Assembly (NCBI RefSeq): GCF_000787575.1
Contig: NW_012236516.1
Span: forward strand, 546,979-610,978
Source of the DNA: Acytostelium subglobosum LB1
Taxonomy: Eukaryota > Evosea > Eumycetozoa > Acytosteliales > Acytosteliaceae
Length of the DNA: 64,000 nt
Direction: 5' to 3'
The notes under the pieces are model-generated. The model was not told the DNA's origin. It searched no databases and saw only the letters and a list, made by a program, of their open reading frames with translations. Positions within the stretch are counted from its first letter, which is position 1. Every line of letters begins with the position of its first letter. Made by a program: the position numbers and the translations under genes. Positions 45,532-55,769 of this stretch are shown one piece after another.

Positions 45532-47184
45532 TCACTGTAATGGAGGTTGTACTCTACTCTTCTTTTTCTTGCCAAATAGACTAATGAATCCGAGACGGGG
45601 CTTGTGCTTGGTCCTCGTGACAGAGTCTGCCATTGAGCCCTTTTGCTTGGACCGTGAACTCTTTGTTGTCTTTGTTGTTATTGTCGTTGAGGAGGAAGAT
45701 GCTGTCATCGCCACCGTAGCCGCAGAAAGGTCCATATTTACAATGTCAAAGAATATATCTGGCATGAGTAGGTGGCGTAGTGTAGACACGGCCATATGTT
45801 GTTCACGATCAACTCGATACTTTAGCTTCATCAAACTGCGATACAATGTGTCCTGGATGAATAGGACATATGTTGGCACGCCTGGGAACATGCGCAGTAG
45901 TCGTCGAAGCATCTCTGTCATCTTGTCTGGCGTGTCAATGTACAATACATGCGAGGTCACAGTCACCTCTATCAAACTGGGCGGTGTAACATTGTCCGTC
46001 GATGCCGGGTCAAACGCAATGATCTGTCGCATAATGCATAGTCGCTCGATGGCATGAGGCTGGCACTCAAGATATCGCCTCTGTCCAATGTGTTTGACGA
46101 TCAATGATGTGAGCATGCTAGGGAACGCCACCTGGCTCACAGGTTGGTCATAGTCAAAGCCCAACGTTAGCTCGTAGAGTGATGCCGGGAGTACGCCACT
46201 GGTCAAAGGTCTGTTGTACTTGTGTCCGAATATCAATGTCCTGATGCGGCCGGGCAGCATCATTGGCTGAAGCGGTTGATTGAACATGTATCCAAACTCC
46301 AGTGTTGTGAGCGAGTCTGGAAGTGACCGCAACTCAATCGTCGGATTGGTCTGAGCGCGACCAAATGAGTGACCAAAGATCAGTGTTGTGATGCTAGATG
46401 GGAGTGTGCCGGGCGTCACCACGCGATTGAAGCAAGATCCAAAGACCAGTGTGGCGAGGGACTCGGGTAGCGATCCAAGCGTGATGTCCTTGTTGAAGTA
46501 ATATCCAAACTTGAGTGAGGTCAGCGATGATGGAAGTATATCTGGTGCGATCGGTTTGTCGTACACACATCCAAACGCCAACGACTTGAGCGCGGGCGGG
46601 AGTGTTCCCGGTATTAAGGGCTTGTTGAACATATCACCAAAGGTCAGTGATGTCAAAGATATTGGAAGTGTACCTGGGATCAAATCCTTGTTATAACGCT
46701 CACTGAATGTAAGTGATGTTAATGTGACTGGAAGTGTATCCTCATCTGGTTGTGAGAATGAAGTATATAAGAATGTGTCCACAACTTGAGGCGCAGACTT
46801 ATATGTGAAGGCCTCGCACAGAGTCCATGGGGCTGGTCTCGATGTTGATGTCGTAGTTGATGATGCTGATGCTTGTTGAGTCATATGTCTCCTGCCACTA
46901 CTTGTCCTGAGGAATTGGCTGAGGTTGAGCTGCTGCTGGTCGGCTTCAAGCTCCTTCTTGATCAACATTGATAGGGCAGTGGACTCTGTTACGGCTGATA
47001 TTAGAGTTGGTTCATCTGGGATGGTGAACACCAATGGCATTGGATACGTTGAGAACAGTCTCATCCTTTGCACCACTCTATTGAATCGCTTGCAAGTGAG
47101 TTGAAGACAAACAATGTCCAGTTCATCATCTTGTATCAGCCTGAATATCTGGCGTAATGTGATCTCAGGCAGTGAGTCTTCCAT
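45532..47184 (-). CDS. F-box-like FNIP-repeat protein 4
   Basis: 550 residues, the longest of the five. The start MEDSLPEITLRQIFRLI and the LQLTCKRFNRVVQRM helix give the F-box-like segment. A linker rich in Ser/Thr/Gln precedes about nine FNIP repeats (TLPVTLTSLTFSERYNKDL, TLPISLTSLTFGDMFNKPL, ILPSSLTSLKFGYYFNKDI). The C-terminal domain resembles the others (ECQPHAIERL; LLRMFPGVPTYVLFIQD). Unlike its neighbours it ends with a basic Ser/Thr/Lys-rich tail (KTTKSSRSKQKG, FGKKKKSR) that could direct it to the nucleus or membranes. Confidence 0.87.
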   Translation of the reverse strand: MEDSLPEITLRQIFRLIQDDELDIVCLQLTCKRFNRVVQRMRLFSTYPMPLVFTIPDEPTLISAVTESTALSMLIKKELEADQQQLNLSQFLRTSSGRRHMTQQASASSTTTSTSRPAPWTLCEAFTYKSAPQVVDTFLYTSFSQPDEDTLPVTLTSLTFSERYNKDLIPGTLPISLTSLTFGDMFNKPLIPGTLPPALKSLAFGCVYDKPIAPDILPSSLTSLKFGYYFNKDITLGSLPESLATLVFGSCFNRVVTPGTLPSSITTLIFGHSFGRAQTNPTIELRSLPDSLTTLEFGYMFNQPLQPMMLPGRIRTLIFGHKYNRPLTSGVLPASLYELTLGFDYDQPVSQVAFPSMLTSLIVKHIGQRRYLECQPHAIERLCIMRQIIAFDPASTDNVTPPSLIEVTVTSHVLYIDTPDKMTEMLRRLLRMFPGVPTYVLFIQDTLYRSLMKLKYRVDREQHMAVSTLRHLLMPDIFFDIVNMDLSAATVAMTASSSSTTITTKTTKSSRSKQKGSMADSVTRTKHKPRLGFISLFGKKKKSRVQPPLQ

Positions 47185-47452
47185 GTCATAGCTTGATAGT
47201 CTGCACTTATATATATTTATAACTATAATTATTACTGCACAAGTTATTGTGGTTAATGATTGATTGATTGTGATTGATCACACTATGTGTGTGGGTGGGT
47301 GTGGGTTGATCATGGTGGGCTCACAAGATGATGGATTGATGATCTGGAAGGTCACTGAAATGGAATCTTCAAATCACATGATTCTTCGATGACGAGTCCA
47401 ATCTTGAATCCTATCACTCATTCACTGGAACTATCCCACTCGAAACGATCAA

Positions 47453-48889
47453 TCAATCATTTATTTGATTGGTAATACTATTGACTACACGATGTGCAAA
47501 GGATACAAGTTGTTTGGCCAGTGATATATCTTGTGGATTGGCAGAGGACTTGGTTTGGACACGATCTTGATTGTCATTGAAAGGATAGATATAGCCAAAG
47601 TATATACCTGTCCAATATACATGCTCTAATATACATAATGCTCTCACTTGATCAATCATTCTAAGCTTATACTTGATCATCCGACAATCAGCCTTATGAA
47701 TAGCCATTACATTGAAAGTCTGTACATTCTTGAATGCATTGATCAACTTGTTCAACAACTTTGCCAACAAGTCTGTGTTGCCAATGAATGGGAATAGCAC
47801 TGTCAAGTCCATCTCATGTAATGTATGATTCAATACAATCGCCATATGTTGTTGAGCATTGTCATTGACTGGTGGAAAGGGATCATTGAAGCCAACACGC
47901 TCGACTGATGATGGTAGACACTGGAGGTATGTAGAGTGGATGGCGTAGAGTTGAAGATTGAGCGTCTTGAGTGTGGATGGGAGCACTACATGTTCGGCCG
48001 GCTGCATGTATCCAAGTCCCAACGTCAACTCGGTCAATGATGTACCATCTGGGAACTCATCACCAATGAATGGTTGATTATATCGCGAGCCCATCACTAT
48101 TGACTTCAATCCCAAAGGCATCGAACCATGTAAAAGAGGTTGATTATAGTTGTTTCCAAACTTGAGTGATGTTAAGGACTGCGGCAACACATCAGGTAGT
48201 ATTGATTGATTGTAACTGTGTCCAAAAGTCAATGATGTGATTGAAGCAGGGAGCACACCAGGCTCAAAAGGTTGGTCATAGCCATAGCCAAACGTGAGGC
48301 TGGAGAGTGAAGGCGGGAGAGAGCCCTTTGTTAAGACCATGTTGTACAGCATGCCAAGCTTGAGTGTGCGCAATGAAGGAGGCAGCACACCCTCGCCAAA
48401 CGGATGATTGAAGCGACTACCCATGTGGAACTCCAGATGTACCAGTGAGGCTGGTAGCACACCAGGTACAATAGGTTGAGCGAATGAGTTGCCAAACCTT
48501 ATCTTGATCAATGTGTTTGGCAGCTGTCCATGTGTGATTGATGCATCAAACGAATCGGCAAACAATAGATAACTTGGTCGCTTATTATGAAGTATCTGTG
48601 GATCAATCTCACGTCGGGCATACGTCAATGATATTCCTGGTATCGATTCATTGTTGTTGGACGCGGTGGGATTGTTGGACTTGCAATGATGTACGTCTAC
48701 ACTCCAATCAAGATTGCTGGTGGTACTCTGGCCGTACGACTGTTGTAGTGGATGTACATTATTGATCAAGTTCAATCTCTTTATGATTGATCTATGACGT
48801 TTACATGAAAGATATACACACATTAGATCCAACTGATCATTGATATGTGAGAATATACAACGAATGATGATGTCTGGTAATGTATCCAT
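47453..48889 (-). CDS. F-box-like FNIP-repeat protein 5
   Basis: 478 residues, single exon. F-box-like start MDTLPDIIIRCIFSHINDQLD with YLSCKRHRSIIKRL, then a short linker, then about nine FNIP repeats (QLPNTLIKIRFGNSFAQPI, VLPPSLRTLKLGMLYN, SLPPSLSSLTFGYGYDQPF, VLPQSLTSLKFGNNYNQPL). The C-terminal domain has CLPSSVERVGF and KLINAFKNVQTFNVMAIH. It is the most upstream member of the array. The upstream 200 bp hold AATAATAATAAT repeats (49050-49074). Confidence 0.87.
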   Translation of the reverse strand: MDTLPDIIIRCIFSHINDQLDLMCVYLSCKRHRSIIKRLNLINNVHPLQQSYGQSTTSNLDWSVDVHHCKSNNPTASNNNESIPGISLTYARREIDPQILHNKRPSYLLFADSFDASITHGQLPNTLIKIRFGNSFAQPIVPGVLPASLVHLEFHMGSRFNHPFGEGVLPPSLRTLKLGMLYNMVLTKGSLPPSLSSLTFGYGYDQPFEPGVLPASITSLTFGHSYNQSILPDVLPQSLTSLKFGNNYNQPLLHGSMPLGLKSIVMGSRYNQPFIGDEFPDGTSLTELTLGLGYMQPAEHVVLPSTLKTLNLQLYAIHSTYLQCLPSSVERVGFNDPFPPVNDNAQQHMAIVLNHTLHEMDLTVLFPFIGNTDLLAKLLNKLINAFKNVQTFNVMAIHKADCRMIKYKLRMIDQVRALCILEHVYWTGIYFGYIYPFNDNQDRVQTKSSANPQDISLAKQLVSFAHRVVNSITNQIND

Positions 48890-49095
48890 CTTGGTTCTAC
48901 TTGTATCTGTTTAAAAGATTGATTGTACAATGATGACAAAGTGTCGCCCCTTTATTCATGATTCTGATTTGATTGATTGATTGTCGGTGGATTGATTGTC
49001 ATCCATATTATGGGATACGACATTGTCGTTTGTAGTTGTAGTATCTATAAATAAATAATAATAATAATAATAATAAGGTTGATTGAATGATTGAT

Positions 49096-49737
49096 CTATA
49101 CATATTTGAAGTACCATAGGACTATATAAAGGATGACCAAGAATAGTGTTATCTCGGCTGACAACACTAGGTTCTGTAGCTGTTGATGTTGTTGTTGAAT
49201 TGCACTGACATCCTTGGCCAGATCAGCCTCTGATACGCCCAGTGTCCTCATCATCTTGGACGATGACGGATTGAATCCCAACAATGTAAATGCCTTCCTC
49301 AACGCCTTCTTATTTGACAATATAATATTCTCTCTCAATCTCCTTATCCTCAGTTCCTTCAATTCCTTCTCTTCATTCTCTGCTTCTGTTATAGTATCCT
49401 CGTCCACGCCCAATACATCCATGAGCTAATTGTATGATTGATGGAGTAAGTATCGCGGATATGAATGCTTGCGGCGGAGTGGCGTGTGACAATATCATAC
49501 CTTCTCTTTGGACAGGTTCAAACCCAGTGTTGACTGAGCCTTCCTTGTCTCTCTTTTGTTGATAGGGATTCTCTCCTTTGCCATCTGTTGATGATGTTGC
49601 TCACTTCTGAGCTCATGTACCTGTTTCAACTCTTCATCTCCGATACCCAATGTCTTTTTCAACTTATCCTCCGATGGATTAAAGTCACCAAGTACTTCCT
49701 TTGCTTTCTTTACACTCTCTGGTCTTGGAGGTGCCAT
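49096..49737 (-). CDS. Tail-anchored protein with three internal repeats
   Basis: Two exons, 49737-49501 and 49425-49096 (intron 49426-49500); 188 residues. I do not recognise the family. Three copies of a roughly 45-60 residue unit can be aligned: KAKEVLGDFNPSEDKLKKTLGIGDEEL, then KAQSTLGLNLSKEKVLMDVLGVDED, then KAFTLLGFNPSSSKMMRTLGVSEADL (each given here in shortened form of the same pattern KA...LG.NPS..K....LGV.E..L). The unit is helical and charged, resembling a small helix-turn-helix protein-binding module. The C terminus is a single hydrophobic segment (SAEITLFLVILYIVLWYF) followed only by KYV, which predicts a tail anchor with the repeats in the cytosol. Confidence 0.7.
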
Positions 49738-50374
49738 AACTAATATATATAAATAATAAATAGATAATTATTGGTTGTATGTGAATAATATATATGTATG
49801 GATATGTTTAAATCGATTGATTATGTGGATAGTGAGTATACACTATGTTATGTTTGTTGTATGTTGTATGTTCACAACACAACACACGCAACACTAGTTG
49901 TTATTTGTTCAACAAGTACTTGAAAAGGTTGGTCACTTTTCACGTCTGGTGTGAGTCATTCAACTTCAGATTGAGGTGAATGGGGTAATGTTGAAGTAAT
50001 GCTTGTTCGGACTATGATTATTATCTTAATATGTGTACAGTGATACAGATATGATGAGATAGTTATAAATAAATAAATATATAAATAAATATGATATATC
50101 AATTGAATGAATGAATGAGTTACTCTTGAGTTAGCTACTCTCACTTATCTCTTTCTTCACTCTCTCTCCCCCAACACGGAAACGCTTCTAATTCCCAAAA
50201 TTGTAAATTGGGTGAACAAAGATCGAGATCTGGCCCCCAAGTGGCATGGAATGGGTTCGGGGCATAAACATGGATGGTTTCCCGATTAAGTATGTTGATC
50301 GAACTTCATTAAGTGAATATGTCGCGACAATCACGGCTTGCCTATCGTGGCAGCCACGATATCGTTCCGAACGA
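49738..50374. other. Intergenic spacer
   Basis: 636 bp between the tail-anchored gene start and the 3' end of S1P lyase. It has TA-rich tracts (49740-49800, 50060-50100), GAATGAATGAATGAG at 50104-50118 and a CACAACACAACACACG run near 49875. A 108-residue minus-strand frame over 50188-50514 overlaps the lyase in another frame and has no family features. No gene supported. Confidence 0.45.
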
Positions 50375-52048
50375 TCATGGATGGATGGCTGCTCCCAAAA
50401 GGCCAGGAAGTCGGTAGGTGCGACAAAGGAATGTGACGAGGAACTGATCGGCAATCTGATGCAATGGAACTTTGGAGATGCCGCTGTACATTGCAGCCGT
50501 GCCCTGCTTGGCATACTTTTGAGGATCTTGACGTACTTTGTTCACACAGTTGGCAAGGTCTGAGAGGAAACTGTTCTCGATTCCAACATGGCCTAGCGAT
50601 AGGGTCATGTGGCAGGTGTTTGGTAGATGTTGACGTTCAAGCTTCCAACCGCCCACCGTCTGCATCAAGTCGCCCACGGCATGTATGTTGACCAGGGGGT
50701 CGTCGTCAGACTCGAACGATATGATGGTCATCACGGGTCGACCAACAACACGTATTCCACCAATGTTGGCGATGCCATTCTGGATGGCTGTGCTGGTCTT
50801 CATCAGTTCAACGGCCATCGACTGGAATCCATTGACACCATGAGATACCAGCGATGCCCATGCTGCGGCAATGTTACCGCCACTCCTTGTACCGAGGATT
50901 GAGGGAGACACGAACAGTCCACCAGGCCAGCCCGTGTACGACATGAACTGATACTGACGGTACTCATCGCTCTTGAACAGCAACACGGACGAGCCTTTGG
51001 TCGCGTAACCATACTTATGGATGTCAGCAGAGATTGATGTGACGCCATCGACTCGGAAGTCAAATGGTGGCACAGGATAGCCAGCGCGCTCAATCCACGG
51101 CAGGAAGAAGCCTCCAACGCACGAGTCGACGTGGAGTGGCAGGTTCTTCTTGCGAGCCAGTGCGGCCAGGTGTTCAATGGGATCCATGCAGCCATGTGGA
51201 TACTGTGGAGCAGAGCCAACTAGTAGGATGGTGTTGCGATTGATTGATTGTTGCATCTTGAAGATGTCCACCTCCATGCGTCCATTAATTGGAACGTAGA
51301 CCATCTTGATGGAGAAGTAGCGACCAGCCTTCTCAAAGGCGGGATGGGCTGTGATGGGCAGAACGACCTCGGGTTGTGTAATGCCATACAGGTCACGAGC
51401 ACGATCACGGTACGCTTTGAGGGCCATCAATATACTCTCTGAGCCGCCAGTGGTCATGGTGCCGACAGCGTCGGGCCCGCCATTGAGCATAGCGATCGAC
51501 ATCTGGACGACCTCCACCTCCATCCTGCGCAGAGAGGGGAATGCCGTCGGATTGAGCGCATTCAAATGGGCAAACATGTTCTGAGCCTTCATGATGATCT
51601 TCTCGTGCTTCTCGCCCGTTGGATAAACGTATGCAAACAGCTTGCCCTTGCGCGGATCTACGTCACTGTCATGGATCACCTGTAGTATCCTCTTGATCTC
51701 CTTGGATGATAGTCCCTCGTCGGGTATCGCGCGTAGGTATGGCATGCCCTTGATATCTGGGAAGGACTCTTCGATGACCTCGTCGACCTGTGTGTCGATC
51801 TCGCCTTGTATACGACGGTGTACTTGCGGTGCCAATGTCTTTGACCAGCGCCATACCACATCCTTCAGATCATCGACAGACCATTTCAACAGAGACCTTA
51901 TTGAATAACCTAATGCCACCAGTACAATCAAGTGTTCATATATTCTCAATCTTGTATTACTGGCAATTATAGTCTCCAACCTTGTATCCAATAATCTCAA
52001 GTACTTTATAATGTCATCGGCAAAGAAAAATGTAAGTAATCCTTTCAT
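50375..52048 (-). CDS. sglA: Sphingosine-1-phosphate lyase
   Basis: 557 residues, single exon. The PLP-dependent ER enzyme cleaves sphingosine-1-phosphate to hexadecenal and phosphoethanolamine. The frame runs upstream to 52183, but there it encodes a low-complexity Tyr/Ile/Thr run from TATATG repeats; the ATG at 52048 (MKGLLTFFFADDIIKYL) is the sensible start. An N-terminal hydrophobic segment (HLIVLVALGYSIRSLL) is the ER anchor. Family motifs include GTMTTGGSESI, HPAFEKAGRYF, LPLHVDSCVGGF and SADIHKYGYATKGSS, whose Lys345 is the PLP-binding residue. It ends near LVTFLCRTYRLPG. In D. discoideum loss of this enzyme disturbs motility and development and changes cisplatin response. Divergent from the next gene with a 435 bp spacer. 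Confidence 0.95.
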   Translation of the reverse strand: MKGLLTFFFADDIIKYLRLLDTRLETIIASNTRLRIYEHLIVLVALGYSIRSLLKWSVDDLKDVVWRWSKTLAPQVHRRIQGEIDTQVDEVIEESFPDIKGMPYLRAIPDEGLSSKEIKRILQVIHDSDVDPRKGKLFAYVYPTGEKHEKIIMKAQNMFAHLNALNPTAFPSLRRMEVEVVQMSIAMLNGGPDAVGTMTTGGSESILMALKAYRDRARDLYGITQPEVVLPITAHPAFEKAGRYFSIKMVYVPINGRMEVDIFKMQQSINRNTILLVGSAPQYPHGCMDPIEHLAALARKKNLPLHVDSCVGGFFLPWIERAGYPVPPFDFRVDGVTSISADIHKYGYATKGSSVLLFKSDEYRQYQFMSYTGWPGGLFVSPSILGTRSGGNIAAAWASLVSHGVNGFQSMAVELMKTSTAIQNGIANIGGIRVVGRPVMTIISFESDDDPLVNIHAVGDLMQTVGGWKLERQHLPNTCHMTLSLGHVGIENSFLSDLANCVNKVRQDPQKYAKQGTAAMYSGISKVPLHQIADQFLVTFLCRTYRLPGLLGAAIHP

Positions 52049-52483
52049 CTCTATATATGTATATGTATATATATATGTATATATATATGTATATGTATGA
52101 ATATGTATATCTATGTTAACAAGTTGATTGATTGATTGATTGAAAGGTTGATCACTGCATGTAGAGGCGGCGGGCGGCGACAATTGTGAGGTCGTGGAAG
52201 ATACTTTGGGGATCAGATCTTGTCAAATTGAGTCATTCTACATTGTCACAAGATATTGTATAACCATGATGTTAATGATTATCACTCATTATAACTTATG
52301 ACTTTGAAGTTAAAGTTGTGACATTGACCAAGTTGTTGTGGTCTGGTTGGTCGCGCAACAACAAAGGGTGATCCTTCGCGAAGAGGTGGTGTGAAGTTCA
52401 ACCTTTGATTCAATAAACAACAAACAAGAATTGATTGATCATTCATTCAATACTGAGTCATTATATATATATATATACATATA
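52049..52483. promoter_or_regulatory. Divergent promoter of S1P lyase and the neighbouring membrane-protein gene
   Basis: 435 bp. TATATG/TATA repeats at 52054-52104 sit in the 5' leader of the lyase, with CAATCAATCAATCA (sense for the lyase) at about 52127-52141. A TATATATATATATA tract at 52462-52476 lies just before the other start codon. The direct sequence AACAACAAAGGGTGATCC near 52356 is unremarkable. No gene seen. Confidence 0.45.
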
Positions 52484-54615
52484 ATGTTGTTGACAAGATA
52501 TAATAGATTGTTAATAATACTGTTGATACAGGTCATCATTGTTGGTGTGTTGGTATTGGCTCATGTTGATGATCATGATAAGCCATCAATTGATACATTT
52601 ACAGATAGCTTCTCATTCGAACATCCTATAAATATAAACGTTCGATTGGTAGGCTTCTCAACTGCCCAACACAACGATCTACAGCGCATACTCAATCATC
52701 TTGATAACACAAACATACCTGTCATCAAGAATCCTGTATGTACCGATGAGCTTGCAAGTTGCTGCATGGAAGGGGACAGACTCTAACATCAATCAATCAT
52801 TGGATGTAATATAGTTCTCCACTGTACAGTTCATCAAACAAAAGTACCTCTACTTCTTAGAGACGTCATCGGACAGATTGAAGGATGACCTGCGCACGGC
52901 GATAAGTGACGCGACTAGACAGCAACGACCACACCCAACGATTGGCGCAGGCACCACTGTCATTGGCTACGACATAATCGACAGTATCATTGCCAGTGAT
53001 TACAACTTGGTCGATAAGAACAACGCCTACACTATATATATATTGAACAATGACATTAGCCAGTCGTACTCATACTCCCAGATTCCCAACCTCGCTCAAG
53101 CGGACAAGCAGCAACGGACGCCTTTCTATTGCACAACAAAGATGTGGCAATGTCGTGGCGATGGCGGAGGACGATACATGTGGATCGATCTGACGGCCGA
53201 CGCCGTCAACTTTGGCCCCGTGACCAAGGGCACAGGCAGCGTCATCGCGTCGCAGCTGCCGCGCCACGCTAGCGGATCGTCCGACCGCTTCCTCAACGAC
53301 ATTGGCACCTTTGTCCATCAGACCACGCGTCAACTGATCGCGCCGCCCATTGGACACATGATGAACTTTGATTGGACACACCTGGAAGTGCGTCTCATCA
53401 TGGTGCACGATCACAAGGTGGGCATCCTGGAGCAGTCCGAGAGGTTTGATTGGGACGAGATCAGGAAGCAGTTGAAATCAATCAAGTTGCTGCCCGACCA
53501 ATCAATCTCCTTTTCCAAGGCAGAGATATCACTGCTTGACAACATATATGCCGCACAGGCCAAGCAGTCGTCACTGCGCGTGCATCACAGTGGCACCAAG
53601 GGTACACAGCAGTACCTGGACTCGGCCGACCTGCACTATTGGCTTCAACAGCACAACCTTGACTTTGTTCCAGAGTTGGACAATCGTAATAGCGACTCGC
53701 GGGTCATCCCCGTATTCCTCTTTGACATCTCATTCAAGGACCTACTACTCCTTGATCGCATGCATCAAGCTGTCTCCTTTGATGACATGGTGATAGCCAT
53801 TCAAACACAATCCCAAAGGCCTGTAGACTTTACGTATGTTTGTTTATCCACTCCAACCAATCAATCAAGCATTCACTTACTCGTTCAATCAATCAATCAT
53901 ATAGATGTGGCGAACAGGGCAATCTTTCGATTGATGCCGATGATGCCACAAGACCAGTGATGGCAGCATTATTGGAGACTATATGGGGAGTGCTACCAAC
54001 ACATCTGGAATTGTCAAAGACAAGTGGAGCGAATCAGAATGATGCCAACTATCTATGGTCCATGGGATTCAACCCTTTCAGTGTGTTCTCCACTCACAAG
54101 ACACTATCATTCGCACAGACAGACGCAGCCATTCGCAACAACGTCTACTCGCACATCGTGGAATCATTGGAATCACTCCAAATCATAATGAGTCACATTG
54201 ACGTAAGTCCTGGCTTCATCCATTCCATTCATTGATCAATGACCTCGACACTGACACTGACACATCCATCATCTTACAGCAAGACGAGACATGGGAGGAG
54301 TTTGCACAAGAGTCTGATAAGGAGGATATTCAATCAATTGATAAGATGAGACAATCGATACAAGAGGTGTTGTTGGAGATTGGACAACATTTGTCCAAAC
54401 ACAAGGAAGTGGAGGCTTATGCAAAGATCCAGACGTTGCAAACATTGGCCGAATCATTGACCGATGTCATACACAGTCAACACAACGAACGTCACTCATT
54501 CCTCGAGTGTAGACAGCCATCCATCGTGATGTCCGAGGTCGTCAGCATCATATTCACATGTCTAATGCTTGCGCTCCTCTCTTTCAAGTTCCTCAAGAAT
54601 AAAATGATGCGCTAA
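52484..54615 (+). CDS. Large single-pass type I membrane protein of unknown function
   Basis: Four exons: 52484-52735, 52815-53833, 53905-54202, 54280-54615; 634 residues. A signal peptide or N-terminal anchor (LLIILLIQVIIVGVLVLAHV) is followed by a large luminal or extracellular region beginning INVRLVGFST, and a C-terminal membrane helix (VVSIIFTCLMLALLSFKFL) with a short KNKMMR tail. Between them are YCTTKMWQC, SDRFLNDIGTFVHQTTRQLIAPP, DFVPELDNRNSDSRVIPVFLFDI and a heptad-rich stretch before the last helix. The overall layout and these strings recall an uncharacterised eukaryotic family also found in plants (DUF7906-like); I cannot confirm that without a search. The KxK-type tail hints at the ER. 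Confidence 0.7.
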
Positions 54616-54719
54616 AGTAATGAATGAATGTAAATGGAGAGAGGAACATCGTTCCTGTTGGTCGCTTATTCTGTTTGTTTCCTATAACATGCAAGATCAT
54701 ACACCTTGAGGCTAGTTTA

Positions 54720-55769
<1,050 letters not shown>

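Noticed and set aside
50188-50514. 108-codon minus-strand frame over the end of the S1P lyase gene
   Set aside because: It overlaps the lyase in another frame and shows no family features.
54274-54283. CTTACAGCAA, part of the conserved motif of dictyostelid Class I RNAs
   Set aside because: It lies exactly on a splice acceptor (CTTACAG|CAAGAC) inside a protein gene; no 5'/3' stem of a Class I RNA surrounds it.
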